A DNA stretch of 64,000 nucleotides from CAZNNH01 sp964574335 (GCA_964574335.1 CAZNNH010000011.1:9127-73126); one strand, 5' to 3'; positions 54,298 through 63,430 are shown, numbered from the stretch's first letter. Numbers and translations are program-made. Notes: generated from the sequence alone by a model not told the origin.

Positions 54298-56354
54298 GCG
54301 CCCGCGCTGCCGTGCCCCTGTGCGCGCTCCTGTTGGTAGGTGCCGCCGATGGCCGGGCCGAGTCCCGCGACCTCGATGCCGGTCGGTCGGCCTGGCGCTT
54401 CGAGCGACCGGTGACGCGGGGGAGCCCGGAATCGCCGGGGCCGCCGTTCGTGGCGCTCGAGCTGCCGATGGGGGTCGCCGCCCACGCTCAGCGGGACCTC
54501 TACGACCTTCGGCTGGTGGCTGGCGATGGGACCGAGGTGCCGTACGTCCTGGACCGACAGGTCGAGCGCGAGGCCCAGGCGGCCTTCACCGGCCGTCTGA
54601 TCGACGTGCGCCAGGAGCGGAAGCGGGGCAGCCAGTGGGTGGTCGACCTGGAGGCGCCGAGGACCTTCGACCGCGTCTTTCTCGAGATCCCCGAGCGCGA
54701 CTTCGCCAAGCGGCTCCGGGTGGAGCTGTCGGACGACGCCCAGGGTTTTTCCAGGATCGCCGACGACGTCGGCGTCTTCGATCGGCAGTGGGAGCGCCGG
54801 GTCCACCACACCACGATCCGTCTGGCGTCGCCGGTGCGGGGACGGTTCCTGCGCCTGACCACCGACGACGCGCGCTCGTCGCCGATCACCCTGGCGGGCC
54901 TCACGGTGTCCTCGGCGCGCCCGGTGGGGGCGGGGGAGTGGCGGCAGCGGGCGACGGCGGAGCCGATGCCGGGTCGTCCCGGCGTCAGCCGGTATCGGAT
55001 CGAGATCGGCTTCGAGGTCGAGGAGCTGCGGCTCGACGCCGCCGACGAGGCCTTCGAGCGACGGGTCGACGTGCTCGGCGTTCATGAGAGGAACGGCCGC
55101 CGCCAGGAGCAGGTGCTGGCCCAGGCCACCGTCTACCGGCTGCGGCTCGAAGACGCGGCCCTCTCCGGCGAATCGCTCGCCATTGCGCTCCAGGACCTCG
55201 GACCGGCCAGCGAGCTGGTGCTCGAGGTGCACGACGGTGACAGCCCTCCGCTCGATGATCTGCGAGTCGAGCTGGTGGCGGCCGCCCGCCGCCTGCTGTT
55301 CCCGGCCCGCTACCAGCCGCTCACCCTCTACTACGGCAACCCGGCGACCCGCCCGCCGCTCTACGATCTCGAGGCCCTGCGGGAGCGGGTTTTCCTGGCC
55401 CCTCGCTTCGAGAGCGCCACCGTTGGCCCAGAGACCGTGAACCCCCGCTTCGAGGCGAGCGTGCCGCTACCGTTCACCGCACCGGTGGGGGCGCCGCTCG
55501 AGCCGAGCGAGTGGCGCTACGTCCGGCCGCTACCGCCGGTCGATAGGGAAGACCTCTACACCCTCCGTCTCGAGCCGGAGGACCTGGCCGCAATGCGTCC
55601 GGACCTCGCCGACCTCCGGGTGGCCGACGTCGCCGGGCGACAGGTCCCCTACGTGCTGACCCCCGACGCCTTCGAGTCCTGGGTCGAGCTCGAGATTGAA
55701 GAGGAGCCGAGCCACGCCCCGGCTTCTCGCCTCAGCCGCTACCGCCTGCGCCCCCGGCTCGCCGTCCCGCCGGCTTCGGCCGCCCTGCCCTTTCGGGCCC
55801 TGGAGCTGGACATCGCCCAGCCGTTCTTCTCGCGAGCCGCCAGGGTCCTGGCGGAGCCCGAGGACCCATCGGCGCGGCGGCGGCCGCAGGTCGTCTTCGC
55901 CGGCAAGGTGCAGCGGGGAGGAGGCGGGTCGTCGCACCAGGCCCCCGTCGTGGTTGCCTTGAACGGGACCCGATGCCGCGAGCTGCACCTCGAGGTGGAC
56001 GAGGGCGACGATGCTCCGCTGACCCTGACCCGCGCCCGCGGTCGGCTTCTGGCGCCGCGGATCGTCTTCAAGGCCCAGGCCGGGCAGCTCCGTCTTCTGC
56101 TCGGGAACGCCGGGGCCCGAGCCCCCCGATACGACCTCGTCACGCTGCGACAGGCGGTGCTCGACCACTCGGCGGTGGTCCTCACCGCATCTGCGCTCGG
56201 CCCCAACCCGGCCTTCCGCCGCAGCGCCTCGGACTACCTCCGGCAGGCGCCGCCGACGCTCCTGCTGTGGGGCGTCTTGCTCGCCGCCGCCTTGGCCCTG
56301 CTGCTCCTGACCGCGCGGATCCTGAGCCGAGGGTCCCGGGCGCCCGATGGCTGA
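54294..56354 (+). CDS. DUF3999-like exported protein with C-terminal membrane anchor
   Basis: A 686-aa protein. Signal peptide (AVPLCALLLVGAADGRAES), then beta-rich domains (WRFERPVTRGSPESPGPPFVALELPM, LYDLRLVAGDGTEVPYVL, FDRVFLEIPERDFAKRLRVELSDD), a middle region with repeated YDLETL/YDLVTL-type segments, and a C-terminal TM (LLLWGVLLAAALALLLLTARIL). The architecture fits DUF3999, a periplasmic protein tethered to the inner membrane. GTG 54294 overlaps the DUF2339 stop (GTGA). No enzymatic motif is visible. Confidence 0.82.
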   Translation: MSARAAVPLCALLLVGAADGRAESRDLDAGRSAWRFERPVTRGSPESPGPPFVALELPMGVAAHAQRDLYDLRLVAGDGTEVPYVLDRQVEREAQAAFTGRLIDVRQERKRGSQWVVDLEAPRTFDRVFLEIPERDFAKRLRVELSDDAQGFSRIADDVGVFDRQWERRVHHTTIRLASPVRGRFLRLTTDDARSSPITLAGLTVSSARPVGAGEWRQRATAEPMPGRPGVSRYRIEIGFEVEELRLDAADEAFERRVDVLGVHERNGRRQEQVLAQATVYRLRLEDAALSGESLAIALQDLGPASELVLEVHDGDSPPLDDLRVELVAAARRLLFPARYQPLTLYYGNPATRPPLYDLEALRERVFLAPRFESATVGPETVNPRFEASVPLPFTAPVGAPLEPSEWRYVRPLPPVDREDLYTLRLEPEDLAAMRPDLADLRVADVAGRQVPYVLTPDAFESWVELEIEEEPSHAPASRLSRYRLRPRLAVPPASAALPFRALELDIAQPFFSRAARVLAEPEDPSARRRPQVVFAGKVQRGGGGSSHQAPVVVALNGTRCRELHLEVDEGDDAPLTLTRARGRLLAPRIVFKAQAGQLRLLLGNAGARAPRYDLVTLRQAVLDHSAVVLTASALGPNPAFRRSASDYLRQAPPTLLLWGVLLAAALALLLLTARILSRGSRAPDG

Positions 56355-58467
56355 GCCTCCGGTCAGCCCCACCGAGCGGCTCGGCGGTGGCGCCGGGTGG
56401 GAGCACGGGCCGGGTGGCGGATCGCCGTCGGTCAAGGCGCCGGGCATCGCGCTGCTGGCGGTGGGGTCGATCGGGGCGGTGTCGCTGGTCGCGGCGTCTT
56501 TCCACTTCACGGCTTCCACCGGGTGGGCCTTCTTCCTGTTCGTCGCGGCGACCTTCGGCCTCGTCTACGCGCCGGGCAGCGCCTTGCTGCGCCTGCTCCG
56601 CCTCGAGCTGGCTCCACTGGATCGCGCGGCCCTCTCGCTGGTGCTGGGTCTGGTGCTCGGCAGCGGCGTTTACTGGATCTGCGCGCGGAGCGGGCAACGC
56701 CTCGCGCTGTGGCTCTGGCCGCTGCTGGGCCTGCTGCTCTGGGCCCGGGCCGCGTGGGGCCGGCCCCACCGGCTTCCCCGGCCCCGTTGGCCGCACGTGG
56801 GGCTCGCCGTCGCCATGCTGCTCGGCCTGCTGCCGCTGCTCCTGGTGCCCATCTACTTCCGGAACCTGGCCAAGCTGCCGGATGGGGGGCTCAGCTACTA
56901 CCCACTGGGTGACGTGCTCCTCCACCTGGGCCTGGCCCGCGAGCTGGGCCGCTCGGTCCCCGCGCAGATACCCTACCTGCCCGGGGTCCCCTCCCGGTAC
57001 CACATCGGCATGGACCTGCTGGCGGCACTCATGGCGTCGGTGCCGGGTCTCGACGTGACGGACGTGACCTTGCGCTTCGTCCCGGTGCTGCTGGTGATCG
57101 CCGGCATGCTGAGCGTCTTCACCTTCGGCCGTGCCTTCCTGGGATCGGAGACGGGAGCTGTGGCCCTGGTGGTCCTGGTCTTCTTGGGCGGTGACCTGTC
57201 CTACTTGCCGGGCCTCTTGCTCCGACCGGACCAGCCGTGGGTCGTCTACTTCTTCGGCACCCCGACGGTGGTCTCCCTCTACCTGCTGAACCCGCTGCTG
57301 CCATCCCTCTCGATCCTCTTCGCCGGCCTCCTGTGCCTGCTCCGCTACTCGCGCGGCGAGCCCCGCGCCGCCAGGTGGGGGCTGCCGTGCGCCGTCCTGA
57401 TCGTCGCCCTCGCCGAGTACAAGGTCTTCGCCCTGCCTCACCTTCTGGCCAGCCTCGCGCTGGGCGCGGCGGTCTGGCTGGCGCGGCGGCGGGACCCGCG
57501 GCTGCTGCGGCTGCTGCTCTTCTGCCTGCTTCTTCTGGCGCCCCTCGCCTGGCAGATGGTGGCCTCGGGGGTCGCGGAGCGCAGCTCGGTTCGGCTCGAG
57601 GCCTGGCCCTACGTGCCGGCTGCGCTCGTCCGTTGTGGCCTCCTGGCGACGGCATTTGGCCAGGCGGCCCTCGGCCACCTACAGGGCCGTCCCGGCCTGT
57701 GGCCGGCGCTGGCCTTCTGGTTGCTGGCGGTCCCGGGCTATCTGCTCGGGAGCTTGGGGATGCGCGCGGTGGGACTGCCGATCTGGCTCCGTGACCTGGT
57801 CCGACTCGGTCCGGACGTCGGCGGTCGGTTCGTGGTCGCCGTCTTCGTCGGGCTGGGACCGCTCATCACCTTGAGCTTCGCGGTCACGCCGGCGGACAGC
57901 GCGCCAGGCGCCGGCTACAACAACGCCGTCTGGTTCGTCGTCTACAGCAAGCTCGTGGCCTGGGTCTTCGCCGTGGGGCTGCTGCTGAGCCTCCGCTCGG
58001 CGTCGCGCCGGGCGCTCGCCCTGGTGCTGCTGGTGGCGTTGAGCCTGCCGTCGACGGTTCAGTACTTCCGATTCCAGCTCCGAGAGGGCGAGATGCAGCG
58101 CTTGTCGGCAGACGAGGTCGAGGCGTTCCGTGCCCTCGAGCGTCTGAGCCGGCCCGGCGACGTGGTGCTGGCCCGGGAGCGATTGGCCTTCGCCACGGTG
58201 GTGCTCACCCACTGCCGCGCTCAGGTGCTGGACGCGTACACGTCGTTCTTCCTCGCGAAGGCAGAGCTGGTGGCGCGCGTCGACGACCAGCGACGCTTCT
58301 TCGAAGCGTGGAGGGCCGGCGACCTGCGCCGCGACATCCTGGACCGCGGTGGCGTGCGCTTCGTCGTGGTCGAGGGGGAGGACCGCCATGGGCCCATCGA
58401 GCCGGCGTTCGCAAACGCCACGGTGCAGGTCTACGAGGTCGCCGCTGGCGCGGGCGGGGGCCCCTGA
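56347..58467 (+). CDS. Polytopic membrane protein, GT-C-like
   Basis: A 706-aa protein with ~13 TM segments and a soluble C-terminal domain of ~130 aa. The loop after the early TMs reads LPDGGLSYYPLGDVLLHLGLARELG ... YLPGVPSRYHIGMDLLAAL, an arrangement seen in bacterial GT-C-like proteins of unknown donor. C-terminal ALERLSRPGDVVLARERLAFATV ... GVRFVVVEGED resembles the soluble end of such proteins. ATG at 56347 overlaps the DUF3999 gene by 8 nt. The 3' end overlaps the convergent methyltransferase by 37 nt. Confidence 0.75.
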   Translation: MAEPPVSPTERLGGGAGWEHGPGGGSPSVKAPGIALLAVGSIGAVSLVAASFHFTASTGWAFFLFVAATFGLVYAPGSALLRLLRLELAPLDRAALSLVLGLVLGSGVYWICARSGQRLALWLWPLLGLLLWARAAWGRPHRLPRPRWPHVGLAVAMLLGLLPLLLVPIYFRNLAKLPDGGLSYYPLGDVLLHLGLARELGRSVPAQIPYLPGVPSRYHIGMDLLAALMASVPGLDVTDVTLRFVPVLLVIAGMLSVFTFGRAFLGSETGAVALVVLVFLGGDLSYLPGLLLRPDQPWVVYFFGTPTVVSLYLLNPLLPSLSILFAGLLCLLRYSRGEPRAARWGLPCAVLIVALAEYKVFALPHLLASLALGAAVWLARRRDPRLLRLLLFCLLLLAPLAWQMVASGVAERSSVRLEAWPYVPAALVRCGLLATAFGQAALGHLQGRPGLWPALAFWLLAVPGYLLGSLGMRAVGLPIWLRDLVRLGPDVGGRFVVAVFVGLGPLITLSFAVTPADSAPGAGYNNAVWFVVYSKLVAWVFAVGLLLSLRSASRRALALVLLVALSLPSTVQYFRFQLREGEMQRLSADEVEAFRALERLSRPGDVVLARERLAFATVVLTHCRAQVLDAYTSFFLAKAELVARVDDQRRFFEAWRAGDLRRDILDRGGVRFVVVEGEDRHGPIEPAFANATVQVYEVAAGAGGGP

Positions 58468-59180
58468 GGTCGAGCGGCCGGCGCGCTTGCCGGGGCCGAC
58501 GCCAGAGGGCGGTTGCTGAGACAGGTGAGGTGGCCGTCCGTGTATAAGGCCTCGAAGCGTGGAGTGAGCAGCGGCGACAGGCAGTCCGCGATCGAGAAGA
58601 CCACCACCGGATGCTCGGCCCGCTCGAGCTGGGCCGCCAGCCGCTGGTAGAAGCGTCGACCTTCTCCCTCGGGCCGAACCGGGCGGTAGAGATACACGAA
58701 GCCGACGCCCGAGAGGTCCGCCTCCGCGACGTCGCCCACCCGCCACTCGACCCGGCCCTCCGGCACCCCGAGCCAGCGTTGCAGGTGGCGGCCCGACTCG
58801 ACCATCCGGCTCGAGATCTCGATCATCACGGTTCGGGCGTGGGGCGCGAGACGCTGCATCAGCAGCCCCTGTAGCCCGTTGCCGGCGCCGAGGTCACAGG
58901 ACACGGTTCCGGCCCCGAGGAACGGCGGGGCCTTGAGGATCGGTGAGAGACCGCCGGCGTGGCACCAGTAGCCGCCGGCCGCGTCGAGCCTCAGTCGCTC
59001 TTCGGGCGTGTAGGGGGCCTGGTGGCCGTGGAGGTGGGCGTACAGCTCCAGGAACGCCTCTTCCAGGGACTCCCCGTCCCCGGTCCGGCACGCTTCCAGG
59101 AACCCCCGCTTGAGCTCCGGGTAGCGCGGGAGGAGGCCGAAGGGATCGGGCGGGTCCGGGAGGGCCGCCAGCAGACCCAT
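58431..59180 (-). CDS. SAM-dependent methyltransferase-like protein
   Basis: A 249-aa protein with ELYAHLHGHQAPYTPEERLRLDAAGGYWCHAGGLSPILKAPPF before motif I VSCDLGAGNGLQGLLMQRL, MIEISSRMVESG (acidic ribose-binding position) and VGDVAEADLSGVGFVYLYRPV. The tail is Pro/Ala-rich (~225-249). ATG at 59180 is annotated. However, the frame stays open and protein-like upstream to a CTG at 59285 that would overlap the previous gene's stop (TTTTLTWPALARARGLLS), so the true start may be a rare CTG. Substrate unknown. Confidence 0.72.
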   Translation of the reverse strand: MGLLAALPDPPDPFGLLPRYPELKRGFLEACRTGDGESLEEAFLELYAHLHGHQAPYTPEERLRLDAAGGYWCHAGGLSPILKAPPFLGAGTVSCDLGAGNGLQGLLMQRLAPHARTVMIEISSRMVESGRHLQRWLGVPEGRVEWRVGDVAEADLSGVGFVYLYRPVRPEGEGRRFYQRLAAQLERAEHPVVVFSIADCLSPLLTPRFEALYTDGHLTCLSNRPLASAPASAPAARPQGPPPAPAATS

Positions 59181-59281
59181 CAGCCAAAGCAGCCGCTCCC
59201 GCTCGGGCGGCGGGCGACCGTCTGCGCTCAGCAGGCCACGAGCGCGGGCCAGGGCGGGCCAGGTCAGGGTCGTCGTGGTCG

Positions 59282-60127
59282 TCAGTCCCGGTCCTCGGCC
59301 TCGGCGGCGTCGCAGGCGGCGTAGAGGCCGAGCCCTTCGAGCGGCTTGGCCATCAGTCGGGTCATCTCTCGCACGCCGACATTCTTCGACTCGGGGGCCA
59401 TCCGGTGGACCTCACGGCGGAAGGCCAGTACCCACGTCGCCACGGCGGCCACCGCGTCGGGCGGCAGCCGGCCGCCGCCGGAGAGGTCGACCGTGACCCG
59501 GGCGTCTCCCCCCACCCGGAACCGGTCGAGGGTGGGGTGTCTGCCGGCCAGCTCGGCGTGGGTCACGGTCAGCATCTGGCGCGTGCCCTCGGTGCCCAGG
59601 TGCGTCCAGGCCCACTCCACCACGAAATGCAGGGCCCAGCTCAGCAGGCTGCCGTCGACCCCCTGGTCCTGGGGCGCAGCCTTCGCCTCCTCGACCTTCA
59701 GGCGCGGCACCGCCCCCGTCTGCTCCAGCCGCCGACGCAGCAGCTCGAGCTGCGCGGAGGCCGCCTTGCGCACCTCGAGGTGCTGGCTGCCGGCCACCAA
59801 CCGCCCGAGATATTCGAGGTCCTCGAGGCGGGTCAGGTGGCGCACCAGGATCTGGCCGATGTGTCGATCCCCCTCGAACCCCACCAGCAGGCGGGGGTCG
59901 CGGATCCGCTTGGCCGCTTCCTGGCGGACGAAGAAGTGGCGATCGCTGGTGATCACCTCCATCAGCCGCCGGTCGGCGTCGTCTTCCGAGCGGAGCGTCC
60001 CGATCCGGTGGAGCAGCTCGTCGTCGTCCAGGCCCAGCCAGCTCTCGGGGGACGCCGCGTCGTTGCCCCCCAGCTTGCAGGGGCGGCGGCTGTCCCGCTT
60101 CAGCGCGCGTTGCTTGCCAGAGCCCAT
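59282..60127 (-). CDS. HEAT-repeat-like protein of unknown function
   Basis: A 281-aa soluble protein without signal or TM. The N-terminus is basic (SGKQRALKRDSRRPCKLGG). Residues ~45-130 contain helical repeats resembling HEAT units (DRHFFVRQEAAKRIRDPRLLVGF, QILVRHLTRLEDLEYLGRLV, GSQHLEVRKAASAQLELL). Residues ~150-281 contain a second domain (WALHFVVEWAWTHLGTEGTRQMLTVTHAEL ... LPPDAVAAVATWVLAFRREV). I do not recognise the family. ATG at 60127. It lies upstream of the methyltransferase on the same strand, probably as one unit. Confidence 0.7.
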   Translation of the reverse strand: MGSGKQRALKRDSRRPCKLGGNDAASPESWLGLDDDELLHRIGTLRSEDDADRRLMEVITSDRHFFVRQEAAKRIRDPRLLVGFEGDRHIGQILVRHLTRLEDLEYLGRLVAGSQHLEVRKAASAQLELLRRRLEQTGAVPRLKVEEAKAAPQDQGVDGSLLSWALHFVVEWAWTHLGTEGTRQMLTVTHAELAGRHPTLDRFRVGGDARVTVDLSGGGRLPPDAVAAVATWVLAFRREVHRMAPESKNVGVREMTRLMAKPLEGLGLYAACDAAEAEDRD

Positions 60128-60193
60128 CGCGGTGGAAGTCTACAGACGGCAGGCCCCCTACCGCAAACGTACCCCGCTCCCGGGGGGCGCCGC

Positions 60194-61270
60194 CTAGCCC
60201 AGCTTGGGCGGAAGCTCCAGAAGCGGCCCCCGCCACTGGAGCATCCGGTCGATGTCACGATGGAGCTGGTAGGTCCGACGAACGGCGTCGAGCCTGGCGC
60301 CCCGGACCTCGATCTGCTGGAGGTCGGAGACGCCCAGCCCCGCTTCCCCGCAGTAGTCGAGGTATCCCACCCACGAGGCGTCTATGCCCATCGCCTCCAC
60401 GCCGACCCGGTCGGCCGCCACGTAGTCGGTGGAGGCGATGGCGATGCGCGAGGGGACCGGAGTGCCTGAGTTGGGGCCGTTACCCTCCATCCCCTCGAAG
60501 CCGTCGACGACCGTGGCGCCCCAAGCCGGCTTGAGGCGCTCGGCGGTGATGAAGATGTCGTAGTGGATCTGGCGGACCCCACCGTGGTAGACGCGCTTGT
60601 CGCTCCAGCGTGGCGTCTGGCCGGGGGCGCTGCGCAGCGGGGCGCCGAGCGCCATGTTCTTGATGGACAGGGTGGCGACCACCGCGTTGTGGGTCTTGAG
60701 CGGGGTCACGCACAGCACGAACGCCTCGGGATCCAGAAGCCGCTTGGCCAGCCGCACCGGCGCGATGTGCAGGTCGGCATCCAGGATCTGGAAGGTCTCG
60801 TAGGTCCCCTCGGTGTTGAGGTCGATCAGGCCGACCTGGCGGGGCCGGTGCTCCGAGCCGAGCGCCCGGTAGCCGAGGTTGGAGTAGCCCTCCAGCGTGC
60901 TGCCGGCCGACGACTCGGCCACATCGATGGGCCCGTCGAAGCGGGGTGCCAGGAAGTCGAGGGCCCCGTGGATGGCGTCGACGTGGGTGGAGGCGAGCTG
61001 GTTGAAGGCGTTGACGAGGTTGGGCTTGATCACCACCCGCTTGCGGGTCTCGAGGATCGGCAGGATCTGCTCCTCGATGGCCAGCAGCGCCTGGTGGACG
61101 TTTCTCCGTCGCTCTTCCCCCTGGACCAGCGAGACCACCGCGCGGGGCCGGTCCGCGGTCTCGGGCAGGCCCGCCTCGAGGGCCCGAGCGATCCGGCCGG
61201 AGAGGAGGGGGTGGGCCAGCGCCCCGGCTGCCCCGAGCTTGAGGAAGTGGCGACGGGAAAGACGCGGCAT
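60194..61270 (-). CDS. DUF362 domain protein with Tat signal
   Basis: A 358-aa exported protein. A twin-arginine signal LSRRHFLKLGAAGALAHPLLSG starts the protein. DUF362 features follow: RKRVVIKPNLVNAFNQLASTHVDAIHGAL, VAESSAGSTLEGYSNLGY, LCVTPLKTHNAVVATLSIKNMALG, and STDYVAADRVGVEAMGID near the C-terminus. DUF362 proteins are often linked to Fe-S enzymes, but their chemistry is unclear. ATG at 61270 has a strong RBS (AAGGAGGTG). Divergent from an Fe-S aldo/keto reductase that is also Tat-exported, so the two may work together in the periplasm. Confidence 0.85.
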   Translation of the reverse strand: MPRLSRRHFLKLGAAGALAHPLLSGRIARALEAGLPETADRPRAVVSLVQGEERRRNVHQALLAIEEQILPILETRKRVVIKPNLVNAFNQLASTHVDAIHGALDFLAPRFDGPIDVAESSAGSTLEGYSNLGYRALGSEHRPRQVGLIDLNTEGTYETFQILDADLHIAPVRLAKRLLDPEAFVLCVTPLKTHNAVVATLSIKNMALGAPLRSAPGQTPRWSDKRVYHGGVRQIHYDIFITAERLKPAWGATVVDGFEGMEGNGPNSGTPVPSRIAIASTDYVAADRVGVEAMGIDASWVGYLDYCGEAGLGVSDLQQIEVRGARLDAVRRTYQLHRDIDRMLQWRGPLLELPPKLG

Positions 61271-61293
61271 TCGGGGGGCACCTCCTTCGAGGC

Positions 61294-61301
61294 AGTATAC
61301 T
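61294..61301. promoter_or_regulatory. Palindromic AGTATACT, candidate shared -10 of divergent Tat genes
   Basis: AGTATACT reads TATACT on both strands (61296-61301 plus, 61299-61294 minus), placing a -10-like hexamer upstream of both the DUF362 gene and the aldo/keto reductase gene. Neither direction has a good -35. Confidence 0.4.
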
Positions 61302-61359
61302 CTGGGCCAGATTCCGGGGTGGCCAGCGTCCGGTGGTCGGGGGCGCAGAAGGGGGAGTC

Positions 61360-62514
61360 ATGAGGCATCGCGACACCACGCGCCGGGGGTTCCTGACGGC
61401 GGGGCTGGCGATGGCGGGAGCGTCCGCGATTCGGGTCGAGGGCAAAGACGCCGCTGCCGGCGAGGCCAAGCCGCTGCCGCGCCAGAAGCTGGGCCGCACC
61501 GGTCTGGAGGTGACCCGGCTCGGGATGGGCTGCATGCTCACATCCGACCCGACCGTCATCGAGGCGGCCCTCGACCAGGGCGTCGAGCTCTTCGACACCG
61601 CCCGGGTCTACCAGGGGGGGAACAACGAGCGCTTCGTGGGCGCGGCGCTGGGCGCCCGGCGCAAGGACGTGGTGCTGTGCACCAAGTCGAAGTCCAGCAC
61701 CAAGGCCGAGGCCCTGGCCGACCTCGACACCAGCCTGAAGGAGCTGGGGACGGACCACGTGGACGTCTGGTACCTCCACGCGCGGAGCAAGGCCGAGGAG
61801 CTCTCCGACGATCTGCTCGAGGGGCTCTCGGTCGCCAAGCAGCAGGGCAAGGCCCGCTTCACCGGCTTCAGCACCCATCAGGGGCATCAGGAGGTGTTCG
61901 GCGTCGCCCTCGCCAAGCGGGAGGCGATCGACGTGATCCTGACCTCGTACAACTTCTCGATGGAGCCGGGCATGGAGAAGCTGATCGCCGATGCCCATGC
62001 CGCCGGGATCGGCATCGTCGGCATGAAGGTGATGGCCGGCGGCTTTCGGCGGGCCAAGGAGGGCGATCCGCTCCGTGAGAAGCTGGGCCGCGACGGCGCG
62101 CTGCCGGCGGCGCTGCGCTGGGTGCTGAAGAACCCCAACGTCGACAGCACCATCCCCAGCATGACCGACATGGACCAGCTCGACGAGGACCTGGAGGCGG
62201 CCCGCACTCCCTGGAGCCCGGTGGACGAGGAGTTGCTGGCCTCCCAGCTCGAGTACATCACCCCCCTCTACTGCCGCTCCTGCGGGACCTGCCGGGACCA
62301 GTGTGCGCAGAAGCTCCCGGTGGCCGAGATCCTGCGCCACCTCAGCTACGCGGAGGGCTACGGCGAGGTCCGGTTGGCGCTGGAGAGCTACCGTGCCCTG
62401 CCGGCCCACCTGGTGGGGCGGCGCTGTGCCGACTGCGCGGAGTGCACGGTCCATTGCCCGCACGGCGTGCTGGTGGCGCAGCGGGTGGCCCGGGCGCAGG
62501 AGTGGCTGGCGTGA
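61360..62514 (+). CDS. Aldo/keto reductase with Tat signal and two 4Fe-4S motifs
   Basis: A 384-aa exported oxidoreductase. Tat signal TTRRGFLTAGLAMAGASA; AKR barrel ~45-300 with LGRTGLEVTRLGMGC, ELFDTARVYQGGNNERFVG (catalytic Asp/Tyr), HVDVWYLHA and GKARFTGFSTHQGH. The C-terminus carries CRSCGTCRDQC and CADCAECTVHCPHG, two CX2CX2CX3C ferredoxin-like sites, as in the 4Fe-4S AKR group. ATG 61360 has RBS AAGGGGGAG. It overlaps the following gene by 4 nt. Substrate unknown; a periplasmic redox role is inferred. Confidence 0.88.
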   Translation: MRHRDTTRRGFLTAGLAMAGASAIRVEGKDAAAGEAKPLPRQKLGRTGLEVTRLGMGCMLTSDPTVIEAALDQGVELFDTARVYQGGNNERFVGAALGARRKDVVLCTKSKSSTKAEALADLDTSLKELGTDHVDVWYLHARSKAEELSDDLLEGLSVAKQQGKARFTGFSTHQGHQEVFGVALAKREAIDVILTSYNFSMEPGMEKLIADAHAAGIGIVGMKVMAGGFRRAKEGDPLREKLGRDGALPAALRWVLKNPNVDSTIPSMTDMDQLDEDLEAARTPWSPVDEELLASQLEYITPLYCRSCGTCRDQCAQKLPVAEILRHLSYAEGYGEVRLALESYRALPAHLVGRRCADCAECTVHCPHGVLVAQRVARAQEWLA

Positions 62515-63347
62515 AGGGCCCGGTGCTGGCGATCGTCGCCGCGCTGGCCGGGGGCGGGGCGGTCGCCGTCCCGCTACCGGACTGTGGGGTGGTGGCGGGA
62601 TTCGAGCAGGAGGGTCCGGCCCGGGTGTTCGTGCCCGACGACCTGTTCGACTACATGGACGGCAACGCCGAGGGGTACATCGCCTATCGCTTCGTGAAGA
62701 TGGACGGCATCACCTGCCGATCCGGTGACCTTTCGATCGTGATCGACGTCTCCGAGATGGCCGATCCGGAGTACGCCTTCGGGATCCTCTCCGCCAACCG
62801 CGACATGAGAGAGCCGCTGGAGAAGATCGGCATGGGAGGGCAGGTCACGCCGCGGCGCGCGGTATTCGCCAAGGACAGGTACTACGTGGAGCTCTCGGCG
62901 CAGAAGGGCGAGGACGGCTCCGAGACGCTGCGGGCCTATGCGGAAGCGATCGAGAAGCAGATCGAGGGACGCAGCACGCCGCCGGAAGCCCTGGCCTGGT
63001 TCCCGTCCGACGGCCTGGTCGCCGACTCGGCTCGGCTGGTGCCCCAGAGCGTGCTCGGGGTCCGGCAGCTCGAGAGCGGGTACGTGGCGCGATACGACTT
63101 CGGCCAGGCCTTCGTGGTGACCGAGAGCTCGGCCGAGGCCGCCCAGGCGCTCATGGGCCGTCTGCTCGAGCGCTGGGAGAAGCAGCAGGATCTGGACCTG
63201 GCCGACGGTGGCTTCACCGCCACCGACCGCTATCTCGGTCGCCTGCTGGTCTTTCGCAAGGGGACCCGAGTGGCCGGCTTCGCCAAGCTCGAAGAAGGCA
63301 CGGACGCCGTCCCCAAGGCGCGGGCCCTGGCCGAAGTCCTACCGTAG
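62511..63347 (+). CDS. Exported protein of unknown function (DUF6599-like by memory)
   Basis: A 278-aa protein with a signal peptide (GPVLAIVAALAGGGAVAVP). The mature part has DDLFDYMDGNAEGYIAYRFVKMDGITC, VIDVSEMADPEYAFGILSANRD, and two similar halves (RYYVELSAQKGEDGSETLRAY, YVARYDFGQAFVVTES). It resembles a family I recall as DUF6599, but I cannot verify this. GTG at 62511 overlaps the aldo/keto reductase stop (GTGA), so it is probably a partner in the same periplasmic pathway. Confidence 0.75.
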   Translation: MKGPVLAIVAALAGGGAVAVPLPDCGVVAGFEQEGPARVFVPDDLFDYMDGNAEGYIAYRFVKMDGITCRSGDLSIVIDVSEMADPEYAFGILSANRDMREPLEKIGMGGQVTPRRAVFAKDRYYVELSAQKGEDGSETLRAYAEAIEKQIEGRSTPPEALAWFPSDGLVADSARLVPQSVLGVRQLESGYVARYDFGQAFVVTESSAEAAQALMGRLLERWEKQQDLDLADGGFTATDRYLGRLLVFRKGTRVAGFAKLEEGTDAVPKARALAEVLP

Positions 63348-63394
63348 TCCTGCCCACGCGAGAACCCACCCGCCGGCGCTTCGCAGGATGTTAC

Positions 63395-63423
63395 TTGACC
63401 AATCAATCATTGATCAGTAATGT
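63395..63423 (+). promoter_or_regulatory. MarR-gene promoter with embedded operator
   Basis: TTGACC (63395-63400), 17-nt spacer, TAATGT (63418-63423). The spacer contains ATCAAT-C-ATTGAT, a 13-bp palindrome (63402-63414), well placed for MarR autorepression. Predicted start ~63430, next to the ATG at 63431. Confidence 0.8.
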
Positions 63424-63430
63424 AACGGGC

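Noticed and set aside
63395..63430. TTG 63395 as start of the MarR gene
   Set aside because: This TTG is the -35 element and the 12 extra codons span the palindrome and the -10 box.
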